NCBI GenBank assembly: GCA_018699755.1
Contig: JABIRQ010000256.1
Coordinates: 1 to 11,836, forward strand
Direction of reading: 5' to 3'
Length of the DNA stretch: 11,836 nt
Source: Rhodospirillaceae bacterium
GTDB taxonomy: Bacteria; Pseudomonadota; Alphaproteobacteria; CADEGL01
Positions 4,700 through 11,450 of the stretch are shown in pieces. The notes beneath the pieces are model-generated. The model made no database searches and was not told where the DNA came from. It saw only the letters and a list, made by a program, of their open reading frames with translations. A program made the position numbers and the translations under genes. Numbering within the stretch: the stretch's first letter is position 1; each line of letters opens with the position of its first letter.

Positions 4700-7039
4700 C
4701 TACTCCGCGATCGCCTTCCGGCCGCCATGGATCGCGCGCCATACGCTTTGCGCGGTAACCGGCATGTCGATGTGGTCGACGCCGTAGTCCGATAGGGCAT
4801 CGACCACGGCATTGACCACGGCGGGCGGGCCGCCCACGCAACCGGCCTCGCCGCAGCCCTTCACGCCGAAGGGATTGGCCGAGCTGGGCACCTCGTTGTA
4901 GTGGAACTCGATGGCCGGAAAATCGTCGGCCCGGGGCAGGCAATAGTCCATAAAGGAGCCGGTCACGAGCTGGCCGTCCTTATCGTAGGACGCCCCCTCC
5001 CAGAGGGCCTGGCCGACCCCTTGGGCGACGCCGCCATGGACTTGGCCGGCGACGAGCAACGGATTCATGACCTTGCCGAAATCGTCGACCGCCAGATAGC
5101 GCACGAGTTCGATCTCGCCGGTCTCGGGATCGATCTCGACCTCGGCGACATGGCAGCCGTTGGGGAAAGTGAAGGCTTCCTGCTTGTAATAGCCGAGCTC
5201 GTCCATGCCGGGCTCGAGTTCCGGCGGCAGGCGGCCCGCCTGGAAGGCGCGCTTGACCACCTCTTGGATGGCGACCGCCTTGTCGGTGCCGGAAATCGCG
5301 AAACGGCCGTCGTCGAAACTCACATCGGCCTCGGCCGCCTCCATCATATGGGCGGCGATCTTGCGGCCTTTTTCGATAATCTTCTCCGCCGCCAGGCTCA
5401 TCGCCGGCCCCGCCGTCTGCAGGGAGCGCGAGCCGCCGGTGCCGTGGCCGTAGTCGTTGGCGTCCGTGTCGCCCGTGACCACGCGGATCTTGTCGAAGGG
5501 CTGGCCCAGCCAATCCGCCGCGATCTGGGCAAAGGCCGTCTCGTGCCCCTGGCCCGACGGCCCCGTGCCGACGAAGACCGTCAACTCGCCGCTGGAATCG
5601 AATTTGAGACGCGCTGCTTCGGGCGCGCCCGTGCCGCAGATCTCGACGTAGTAGGCCAAGCCGGTGCCGAGCAGCTTGCCGCGCGCCCTCGCCGCCGCCT
5701 TGCGCGCGGCGCGGTCGGCCCAGCCGACATGCTTGATGGCGTCGTCCAGGCTCCGCGCGTAATCGCCGCTGTCGTATTTCAAGCCGGTGACGGTCGTGTA
5801 GGGAAAGGCGTCCGGCGCGATGAAGTTGCGCCGGCGCAGCTCGGCCGGATCGAGGCCCGCCTCGCGCGCCGCCTTGTCCATCAGCCGTTCCACCACGTAG
5901 GCCGCCTCGGGCCGCCCCGCGCCGCGATAGGCCTCGACCGGCGTGGTGTTGGTGTAGACCAGCTTGCAGGACAGATCGACGGCGGGGATCGCATAGACGC
6001 CGGAGGCCATCAGCGCGCCGGGCTCGGTCGGGATGGTCGGCGCGAAGACCGAGATATAGGCGCCCATATTCGCCGTGATATGCATGCGGAGGCCGAGAAT
6101 CTTGCCCGCCATGTCCAGGGCCAGTTCGCCATGGGTCACATGGTCGCGGCCATGGGTGTCGGACAGGAAGGCGTCCGAGCGTTCGCCGATCCATTTCACC
6201 GGCCGGCGCAGCGTCCGGGCCGCCCACATGACGAGGGCGTATTCCGGATAGGCCCCGGATTTCATGCCGAAGCCGCCGCCGACGTCCGGCGTCACGACAC
6301 GAAGCTGGTTGAGGCCGATGCCGAACACGCCGGCCAGCCCGCCGCGCATGCCGTGCACGCCCTGGCTGCCGACATGGAGGGTCCAGCGGTCGTCGCCCGG
6401 ATCGTAGTCGGCGAGCGCGCCGCGCGCCTCCATCGAGGCGACGACGACGCGGTTGTTGACTAGGTCGAGCTCGGTCACATGGGCCGCGGCCGCGAAGGCG
6501 GCATCGGTCTTCTCGACCTCGCCTGAGGCCCAGTCGCAGCACAGGTTGCGCGGGCAGTCGTCCCAGACCTGGGCCGCTGAATCCACCGCCCCGCCCGTCT
6601 CCACCACCGGCGGCAGGATTTCGTATTCGACCTCGATCAGTTCGGCCGCGTCGCGCGCCTGATCCAGGGTCTCCGCAACGACGAAGGCGATCCCGTCGCC
6701 GGCGTAGCGCACCTTGTCCGCCACCAGCAGAGTCCAACCGCCGATATGGCAGCGCGAGCCGTCGCGATTTTTCACCGGCGCCAGGCAAGGCAGGGTGCCG
6801 AGTCCGTCGGCCTGGGCGTCCGCGCCGGTCAACACCAACAGAACGCCGGGCGCCGCTTTTGCCGCCCTGGTGTCGATGGACTTGATGCGAGCATGAGCAT
6901 GGGGTGAGCGCAGGACATGGCCGTGGGCCTGGAAAGCCAAATTCACATCGTCCAGGTACCACCCGTCGCCGGTCAGCAGGCGCCGATCCTCCGTGCGCCG
7001 AACGGATTTCCCCGCGCCGAACTTGCGCACCGTGACCAT
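4700..7039 (-). CDS. Molybdenum hydroxylase large subunit, form II CoxL-like (xanthine dehydrogenase family)
   Basis: A 779-aa molybdopterin-binding subunit of the xanthine oxidase family. The aldehyde oxidase/xanthine dehydrogenase a/b hammerhead domain covers about 15-150 (RRTEDRRLLTGDG at 14-26), followed by the large Mo-binding domain. Seen: GGGFGMK (254-260); AYRGAGR (370-376), the form II active-site loop rather than the AYXCSFR loop of true CO dehydrogenase; GQGHET (497-501 region); and GCGEAG, with Glu731 as the catalytic base. The family hydroxylates N-heterocycles, aldehydes or aromatics using water. It normally needs a 2Fe-2S and an FAD subunit; neither is in the window. The ATG at 7039 has GGGAGG 7 bases upstream and begins the conserved region; an in-frame start at 7114 is rejected. 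It is last in the minus-strand cluster, behind its own promoter-like site. Confidence 0.93.
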   Translation of the reverse strand: MVTVRKFGAGKSVRRTEDRRLLTGDGWYLDDVNLAFQAHGHVLRSPHAHARIKSIDTRAAKAAPGVLLVLTGADAQADGLGTLPCLAPVKNRDGSRCHIGGWTLLVADKVRYAGDGIAFVVAETLDQARDAAELIEVEYEILPPVVETGGAVDSAAQVWDDCPRNLCCDWASGEVEKTDAAFAAAAHVTELDLVNNRVVVASMEARGALADYDPGDDRWTLHVGSQGVHGMRGGLAGVFGIGLNQLRVVTPDVGGGFGMKSGAYPEYALVMWAARTLRRPVKWIGERSDAFLSDTHGRDHVTHGELALDMAGKILGLRMHITANMGAYISVFAPTIPTEPGALMASGVYAIPAVDLSCKLVYTNTTPVEAYRGAGRPEAAYVVERLMDKAAREAGLDPAELRRRNFIAPDAFPYTTVTGLKYDSGDYARSLDDAIKHVGWADRAARKAAARARGKLLGTGLAYYVEICGTGAPEAARLKFDSSGELTVFVGTGPSGQGHETAFAQIAADWLGQPFDKIRVVTGDTDANDYGHGTGGSRSLQTAGPAMSLAAEKIIEKGRKIAAHMMEAAEADVSFDDGRFAISGTDKAVAIQEVVKRAFQAGRLPPELEPGMDELGYYKQEAFTFPNGCHVAEVEIDPETGEIELVRYLAVDDFGKVMNPLLVAGQVHGGVAQGVGQALWEGASYDKDGQLVTGSFMDYCLPRADDFPAIEFHYNEVPSSANPFGVKGCGEAGCVGGPPAVVNAVVDALSDYGVDHIDMPVTAQSVWRAIHGGRKAIAE

Positions 7040-7062
7040 GCTTTCGCCTCCCGCCATGGAAA

Positions 7063-7085
7063 GCCCGCCGGACCAGCCGGCGGGC
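7063..7085 (-). terminator. GC-rich hairpin in the leader of the Mo-hydroxylase gene (terminator or attenuator)
   Basis: The perfect 9-bp arms GCCCGCCGG (7063-7071) and CCGGCGGGC (7077-7085) enclose 5 bases. On the minus strand the stem is followed at once by TTT and then CC, a weak intrinsic-terminator shape. It sits 69 bases past the MFS stop and 23 bases before the hydroxylase ATG. It could end the upstream transcript, regulate the downstream one, or protect its 5' end. Confidence 0.55.
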
Positions 7086-7098
7086 GAATCGGTGCGGC

Positions 7099-7127
7099 AT
7101 GATATCCGGGGCACCGCGTCGCTCCAA
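7099..7127 (-). promoter_or_regulatory. Putative internal sigma70 promoter for the Mo-hydroxylase gene
   Basis: Read on the minus strand, TTGGAG (7127-7122) and TATCAT (7104-7099) are 17 bp apart. The -10 matches the consensus at 5 of 6 positions and the -35 at 3 of 6. The start point would be near 7092, so the 7063-7085 hairpin would form almost at the 5' end of the mRNA. Confidence 0.45.
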
Positions 7128-7154
7128 GGGACGGACGGTGGAAACGGCCCGATT

Positions 7155-8423
7155 TCAAGCTCGGCCGTGCTCGCTCGGCCTCGAATCGCGCGCGAAGAGA
7201 TAGGCGATCACGCCGGCCAGGGTGCAAAGGGCGAGGAAGGCGAACATGGCCCGGTAGGCGACCTCCGGTGCCGCGCCGGACGCATCGTGGGGAAACAGCC
7301 CGATGACCGCGCCCGAGGCGGCCTGGAGAATGGCGATGCCGGCGAAGTTCGAGAAATTGACCATGGTGATGGCCCGCCCGATCAGCCGGTCGGGGAACAG
7401 GGCGCAGCCATGGGCCATCAGGGTGACGATGTAGTTGCACACGAAGGCCAAGGCGCAGAGCAGGCCGACCACCGTGTAGAGGCCCATATCGGGCACCGCC
7501 GCAAGCACGGCCAGAATCAAAACCGTGGCGAAGGCCCCCGGCAACACGACCCATTTGCGTGTGTTGAAGATGCGGTCCAGCGGGCCGTAGAGAATGTTGC
7601 CGATCAGCATGAAAACCGTGACCAGGAAGATCATTTCGCTGGCGGTGATCCGGTCCAGGCCGTGGACATCGGCCAGGTAGGGCCCGGCCCAAAGCGCCCG
7701 GATCGTCAGAATGATCGAAAGGCTGGGAAAGGACAGGGCCAGCACCAGATACATCTGCGGCTTGCTCAGGATCACCCGGATGCCGGCCATAATCTGGCGG
7801 AAACTCTCGGGCTCGCGCTCGTGATAGCCATGGCCTGGCGGCGCGTCGCGCACGATCAGAAAGGCGATCAGCACGAGGAAGGCCGTCACCACGGCCATCA
7901 GCGAAAAGGAGCCGCGCCAGCCGATCTCCGCCGCCATCAGGGCGAGCGGCGTGCTCGAGAGAAGGAAACCCAGGTTTCCGAACCCGGTATAGAGCGCAAT
8001 CATCGTCGCCGTCGCGCTGGGCCGGAACCAGCGGGCGAAGATGACGACCGCGCCCATCAGTCCGACCGCGCAGCCGCCGCCCATCAGCACCTCGCCGACG
8101 ATCAGCATGGATATCGAACCGGCGTTGGCGAAGACGATCGCGCCGATGGCCGGGATCAGCATCATGATCGAGATCATGCGGCGCGGGCCAAAGCGGTCGA
8201 GCAGCCCGCCGACCGGTATCTGCATGAAGGCGAAGGCGAAGAAATAGGCGCTGGTGACGAGACTCAACTGCTCGCTTGACGCGCCGAAGTCACTGCGTAG
8301 AGACTCGGCAATGACGGCATTGGTCGAGCGGAAGAACGTGCTCATCTGATAGAGCGCGTTCAACGCGATGAAAATGACGATCGCGCGTCGGAGGTTGCGG
8401 CTGTATTGGTCCGCGGCGGTCAC
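7155..8423 (-). CDS. MFS transporter, 12 transmembrane segments
   Basis: A 422-aa inner-membrane carrier of the major facilitator superfamily. About twelve hydrophobic helices are visible, the first at about residues 14-30. After helix 2 comes the MFS motif A, GGLLDRFGPRRM (72-83). Its echo in the second half reads GPLDRIFNTRKW (280-291). A charged central loop (about 192-215) separates the two six-helix halves. There is no signal peptide and both ends should be cytoplasmic. The likely role is uptake of the substrate, or export of a product, of the catabolic cluster; the sequence does not show which compound. The start is GTG at 8423. The Shine-Dalgarno is poor, but the gene begins 11 bp after the stop of the upstream SDR, so coupled translation is likely. 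Confidence 0.92.
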   Translation of the reverse strand: MTAADQYSRNLRRAIVIFIALNALYQMSTFFRSTNAVIAESLRSDFGASSEQLSLVTSAYFFAFAFMQIPVGGLLDRFGPRRMISIMMLIPAIGAIVFANAGSISMLIVGEVLMGGGCAVGLMGAVVIFARWFRPSATATMIALYTGFGNLGFLLSSTPLALMAAEIGWRGSFSLMAVVTAFLVLIAFLIVRDAPPGHGYHEREPESFRQIMAGIRVILSKPQMYLVLALSFPSLSIILTIRALWAGPYLADVHGLDRITASEMIFLVTVFMLIGNILYGPLDRIFNTRKWVVLPGAFATVLILAVLAAVPDMGLYTVVGLLCALAFVCNYIVTLMAHGCALFPDRLIGRAITMVNFSNFAGIAILQAASGAVIGLFPHDASGAAPEVAYRAMFAFLALCTLAGVIAYLFARDSRPSEHGRA

Positions 8424-8434
8424 CGGCCGGCGGC

Positions 8435-9235
8435 CTAGCCGAACTGGGCGCTCAACCCGCCGTCGACGACGATCTCGGTCGCGGTGACGTAGCTCGCCTC
8501 GTCCGAAGCCAGGAACAGCGCGGCCTTGGCAACGTCCCAGCCGGTCGCGGCGCGGCCGATGGGAACCAGGGCGTCGCGCTGGCCCAGGATCTTCTGGAAC
8601 TCATCGTCGCCGACCTTCTTGCGGATCGGCTCCAGTGCGAGAGGCGTGTTGACCACGCCGGGCATGATCGCGTTGCAGCGGATGCGGTGCGCCGCGTGCT
8701 CGAGCGCGATCGCGCGGGTGAAGCCGATGACGGCGGACTTGGTCGCGGCATAGATCGAATAGGGCGCGCCGACGTAGTGGGTGGCGGCGACCGAAGCGAG
8801 ATTGACGATCGCACCGCCGTCGCCCTGCTCGATCATCCGGGGCACGACGGCCTTGGTCATCAGGAACATGCTGGTCACGTTGACCAGCTGGACATGCTCG
8901 AAATAATCGCGGTCCTTCTCGATGCTGCCCAGCTCGAAGATGCCGACATTGTTGTGCAGGATGTCGATGCGGCCATAGCGCTCGAGACAACGCGCGATCA
9001 GTGCCTCGATCTGGTCCGGGTCGGTGATATCCGCGATATGGGGCGTGAAATCGATCTTCTCCGCCTTGGCGATCTCCGCTGTCTCGTCGACCGCGGCCTC
9101 GTTCCGATCGATGCCGAAAACCTTGGCGCCCTCGCGCGCGAACAGGACGGCCGTGGCCTTGCCGTTGCCCCAGCCCGGCCCGCTCGCCCCGGCGCCCGTG
9201 ACGATCGCGACCTTGTCCTTCAGCCTGTCGCCCAT
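8435..9235 (-). CDS. SDR family oxidoreductase (paralog of the gene at 10429)
   Basis: A 266-aa classical SDR. It has an extended glycine loop, TGAGASGPGWGNG (13-25), two residues longer than the usual TGxxxGxG. Other motifs are IDRN (42-45), which places an Asp for NAD(H) preference; AD at 68-69; HNNVG (94-98); Asn119; Ser148; and the Y162-A-A-T-K166 active site. The C-terminal VVDGG is typical. By hand count it shares 69 of the first 100 residues with the SDR at 10429-11238, so the two are recent paralogs. It probably oxidises a secondary alcohol or dihydrodiol-type intermediate. The ATG is preceded by GAGAGGGGA. It lies 28 bp after one SDR gene and 11 bp before the MFS gene. Confidence 0.93.
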   Translation of the reverse strand: MGDRLKDKVAIVTGAGASGPGWGNGKATAVLFAREGAKVFGIDRNEAAVDETAEIAKAEKIDFTPHIADITDPDQIEALIARCLERYGRIDILHNNVGIFELGSIEKDRDYFEHVQLVNVTSMFLMTKAVVPRMIEQGDGGAIVNLASVAATHYVGAPYSIYAATKSAVIGFTRAIALEHAAHRIRCNAIMPGVVNTPLALEPIRKKVGDDEFQKILGQRDALVPIGRAATGWDVAKAALFLASDEASYVTATEIVVDGGLSAQFG

Positions 9236-9263
9236 GTGCTTTCCCCTCTCGCGCGGTTCGCGC

Positions 9264-9986
9264 CTAGTAACCCGGTTCGTTGAAGACGTTGATCGGCAAT
9301 TCCGCCACCGAAGCGGTGTTGGGCAAAGCGAGCAGCATGCTAACCATATCCGCCACGCTTTCCGGCCGCAGCTTCAACTCGTCCGGCGCGCCCAGCGGCG
9401 CGACCATGTCCGTGTCCATCAGGCTGGGGCAGAGGTTGGTCGTGCGCACCCCGTCGTCGAAGCCAGCCTTGCGGGTGGCGTGGCTGAGGGCGGTCAGCGC
9501 GAACTTGCTCATCGAATAACCGATGAAATCGTCGCGTCCCACGCGCAGCCCGGACAGGGAATTAACGTTGACCACGCGGCCGTGGCCCGAACGGCGCAAA
9601 TGGGGAAAGGCCAGGCGGGTCAGGGTGAGCGGCCCGCGCACGTTGATGCTGTAGAGCTCGTCCAGCTTGTCCTCGGCATCGGCGTCCTCCAACTCGAACT
9701 GACGCAGGATGCCGGCGTTGTTGACCAGGGCATCAATGCGGCCGAATCGCTCGACCGTCGCACCGACCCAGCTTGCCGCCGTCGCCGGATCGGCCGCGTC
9801 ATAGGCGCAAAACAGGCAACGCGCCTCGGGCCCGGTTTCATGGGCCGCATGCAGGGCGTCCATGTCGCGCGCGCCCAAGCTGACGCAATAACCGTCGTCG
9901 ATCATCCAGCGCGCGATCGCCCGGCCCAACCCGCGCGCCGCGCCGCTGACCATGACCACCCGGCCGTCCGTCGATAGCGAAGCCAA
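9264..9986 (-). CDS. SDR family NAD(P)-dependent oxidoreductase (third, divergent SDR)
   Basis: A 240-aa classical SDR with an intact core: SGAARGLG (14-21), GARD (38-41) with Arg40 possibly favouring NADP(H), VNNAG (88-92), Asn115, Ser143 and Y157-S-M-S-K161. It is not close to the paralogous pair next to it. The C-terminus PINVFNEPGY lacks the VDGG end of many SDRs and looks more like the 3-ketoacyl-reductase-like or tropinone-type SDRs. It starts with TTG at 9986, which is supported by GGAGG 6 bases upstream and by lack of another in-frame start before the nucleotide loop. It lies 14 bp after the RidA-like gene, so it belongs to the same operon. The substrate is unknown. Confidence 0.9.
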   Translation of the reverse strand: MASLSTDGRVVMVSGAARGLGRAIARWMIDDGYCVSLGARDMDALHAAHETGPEARCLFCAYDAADPATAASWVGATVERFGRIDALVNNAGILRQFELEDADAEDKLDELYSINVRGPLTLTRLAFPHLRRSGHGRVVNVNSLSGLRVGRDDFIGYSMSKFALTALSHATRKAGFDDGVRTTNLCPSLMDTDMVAPLGAPDELKLRPESVADMVSMLLALPNTASVAELPINVFNEPGY

Positions 9987-10000
9987 AGCGTCCTCCGTCC

Positions 10001-10408
10001 CTATTTCGCCGGGGCCGCCACGGCCTCGATCTCGACAAGAAGCTCGGGGAAGGCAAGGTTGGAAACCTCGACGATGGCGCTCGCCGGTCCGCCGTTCGGC
10101 CAGTGCTTGAGCCTGCCCGGCTTGATGGCGTCCAGAAACCGGATATCGGTGACATAGACCGTCACCTTCACAACATCGGCCATCGTCGCGCCCTCGACCG
10201 CAAGAAGACGTTCGATCGCGCTCAAAGCGAATTCGGCCTGGGCCCCGGGATCGCCGACATGGACGGGCTTGCCGCTCTCGTCCAAGGCAACCTGGCCTGC
10301 CACGAAAATCAGCGTCCCGCTCTCGACTCGCACGACATTCGAGTAATACGGGCGTATCGGCGCGGCAATGCCTTTGGGATTGGACGAATGAATACGCGAA
10401 TTGGCCAT
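10001..10408 (-). CDS. RidA-like (YjgF/YER057c/UK114) family protein without the conserved Arg
   Basis: A 135-aa Rid-family protein. Members form trimers with active sites at subunit interfaces. RidA itself deaminates reactive enamines/imines, and relatives act in catabolic routes (for example 2-aminomuconate deaminase and RutC). Seen: SNVVRVESGTLIFVAGQVALD (23-43) with the GQ motif, the mid-helix QAEFALSAIERLL, VVKVTVYVTD, and the C-terminal block PASAIVEVSNLAFPELLVEIEAVA. In RidA the block reads PAR-x-x-VEV, and that Arg binds the substrate carboxylate. Here it is Ser110, encoded AGC. Canonical imine deaminase activity is therefore doubtful, as in other Rid subgroups. The ATG at 10408 has GGAGAAAG upstream. 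It lies between two SDR genes with 20-bp and 14-bp gaps. Confidence 0.92.
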   Translation of the reverse strand: MANSRIHSSNPKGIAAPIRPYYSNVVRVESGTLIFVAGQVALDESGKPVHVGDPGAQAEFALSAIERLLAVEGATMADVVKVTVYVTDIRFLDAIKPGRLKHWPNGGPASAIVEVSNLAFPELLVEIEAVAAPAK

Positions 10409-10428
10409 ATTTTTCTTTCTCCGGCGCT

Positions 10429-11238
10429 CTATTGGGGCATTTTCATCTGGGCGATCAATCCGCCATCGACAACAAGCTGGGTGCCAGTGATGTATTCCGA
10501 GTCGTCGCTCGCCAGGAACAGCGCGCCGTTCGCGACGTCCCAGGCAGTGCCCGTGCGACCGATCGGAATTTTCGTGTCGCGCGCGGCGACCCAGGCATCG
10601 AATTCCGCTTTCGGAAGGGTCTGGCGCTTCGGCTCAAGCATCAGGGGCGTGTTGATGCTGCCGGGCAGAAGGGCGTTGCAGCGAATGCCGTCCTTGGCGT
10701 GATCAAGAGCGATCGCGCGCGTGAAGCCGAGCACGCCGGCCTTGCTGGTGTAGTAGGCGATCCACGGCACGCCGTTCCAGCGAATGCCCGAGATCGAGCC
10801 GACATTCACGATCACGCCTCCGCCCTGCTTCGCCATCACCGGGATGACATGCTTGCAGGTCAGGAACATGCTTTTGAGATTGACCGCCATGACCTGGTCC
10901 CAGGTCTCCTCGGAGGTCTCCAACACGTTCTTGTCGTCGACGATGCCGACATTGTTGTGCAGCACATCGACCCGGCCATAGGTCTCGACACAGCGCGCCA
11001 CCAGTGCCTCAACCGCTTCGGCCTCGGTCACGTCGGCGACATGCGCGGTGCATGCGCCGCCCTCCTCCGCGATGATCGATGCGGTCTCCGCGACCGCATC
11101 CTCGTTGCGGTCGATGGCGAAGACCTTCGCCCCCTCGCGCGCAAACAAAGTGGCCGTCGCCTTGCCGTTGCCCCAGCCTGGCCCGACCGAACCTGCGCCG
11201 GTCACGATCGCGACCTTGTTCTTGAGCCTCTCGCTCAT
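10429..11238 (-). CDS. SDR family oxidoreductase (first gene of the cluster, paralog of the gene at 8435)
   Basis: A 269-aa classical SDR with the same long glycine loop as its paralog: TGAGSVGPGWGNG (13-25). Further motifs are IDRN (42-45), HNNVG (94-98), Asn120, Ser148 and Y162-Y-T-S-K166, followed by NTPLMLEP and a VVDGG end. It has a short extra tail, QMKMPQ. The ATG at 11238 is chosen because it begins the conserved MSERLKNKVAIVTG block and has GGGAG just upstream and GGAGG further up; an in-frame start at 11268 would add a low-complexity GVRGGGAGA leader. It is the promoter-proximal gene of the six-gene minus-strand cluster and is divergent from the flavin monooxygenase. Confidence 0.92.
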   Translation of the reverse strand: MSERLKNKVAIVTGAGSVGPGWGNGKATATLFAREGAKVFAIDRNEDAVAETASIIAEEGGACTAHVADVTEAEAVEALVARCVETYGRVDVLHNNVGIVDDKNVLETSEETWDQVMAVNLKSMFLTCKHVIPVMAKQGGGVIVNVGSISGIRWNGVPWIAYYTSKAGVLGFTRAIALDHAKDGIRCNALLPGSINTPLMLEPKRQTLPKAEFDAWVAARDTKIPIGRTGTAWDVANGALFLASDDSEYITGTQLVVDGGLIAQMKMPQ

Positions 11239-11286
11239 GGCTCCCGCGCCTCCCCCTCGAACGCCCAACGGCCGATGCCGCGCGCG

Positions 11287-11314
11287 ATCTTACCCCTCGC
11301 CCGCCGACGGGCAA
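11287..11314 (-). promoter_or_regulatory. Putative sigma70 promoter of the minus-strand cluster
   Basis: On the minus strand, TTGCCC (11314-11309) and TAAGAT (11292-11287) are 16 bp apart. Each matches the consensus at 4 of 6 positions. The start point would be near 11280, about 42 bases before the ATG at 11238. It is the best candidate in the 212-bp divergent spacer. The opposite strand has only a weak candidate (TTGATC at 11374, AAAGAT at 11397). Confidence 0.4.
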
Positions 11315-11337
11315 GGATGAAGGACTGCGCCGACCGC

Positions 11338-11361
11338 AACCCGGTCATGCGCGACCCGGTT
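11338..11361. promoter_or_regulatory. 24-bp imperfect dyad in divergent spacer, candidate operator
   Basis: Half-sites AACCcGGTC (11338-11346) and GACCcGGTT (11353-11361) are reverse complements except at the central C of each. 18 of the 24 positions are symmetrical, and the centres of the arms are 15 bp apart. The same arms also read as a direct repeat of ACCCGGT. It lies midway between the divergent genes and upstream of the minus-strand -35, as expected for a shared regulator site. No regulator gene is in the window. Confidence 0.45.
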
Positions 11362-11450
11362 CGGGACGGATGGTTGATCGAATGCCGGAGCGGGACAAAG
11401 ATGCTGCGCGAGGGGCCTGATCCTATCGACCGGCCAAGGGGGCAAAATCC

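Noticed and set aside
4901..6463. Long plus-strand open frame (520 codons) opposite the Mo-hydroxylase
   Set aside because: Antisense shadow of a GC-rich gene. The translation is low-complexity, His/Arg/Asp-rich and shows no motif, while the minus strand has clear family motifs.
4700..7039. True CO dehydrogenase (form I CoxL)
   Set aside because: The active-site loop reads AYRGAGR, the form II version, and lacks the Cys/Ser/Phe loop of CO-oxidising enzymes.
7040..7114. Upstream in-frame start for the Mo-hydroxylase
   Set aside because: The 25-residue extension would translate the hairpin and lacks similarity to family N-termini. The ATG at 7039 has an ideal GGGAGG.
6993..8279. Plus-strand open frame (428 codons) opposite the MFS gene
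   Set aside because: The product is rich in His, Arg, Glu and Gln with no fold signature. It mirrors the codon bias of the real membrane-protein gene.
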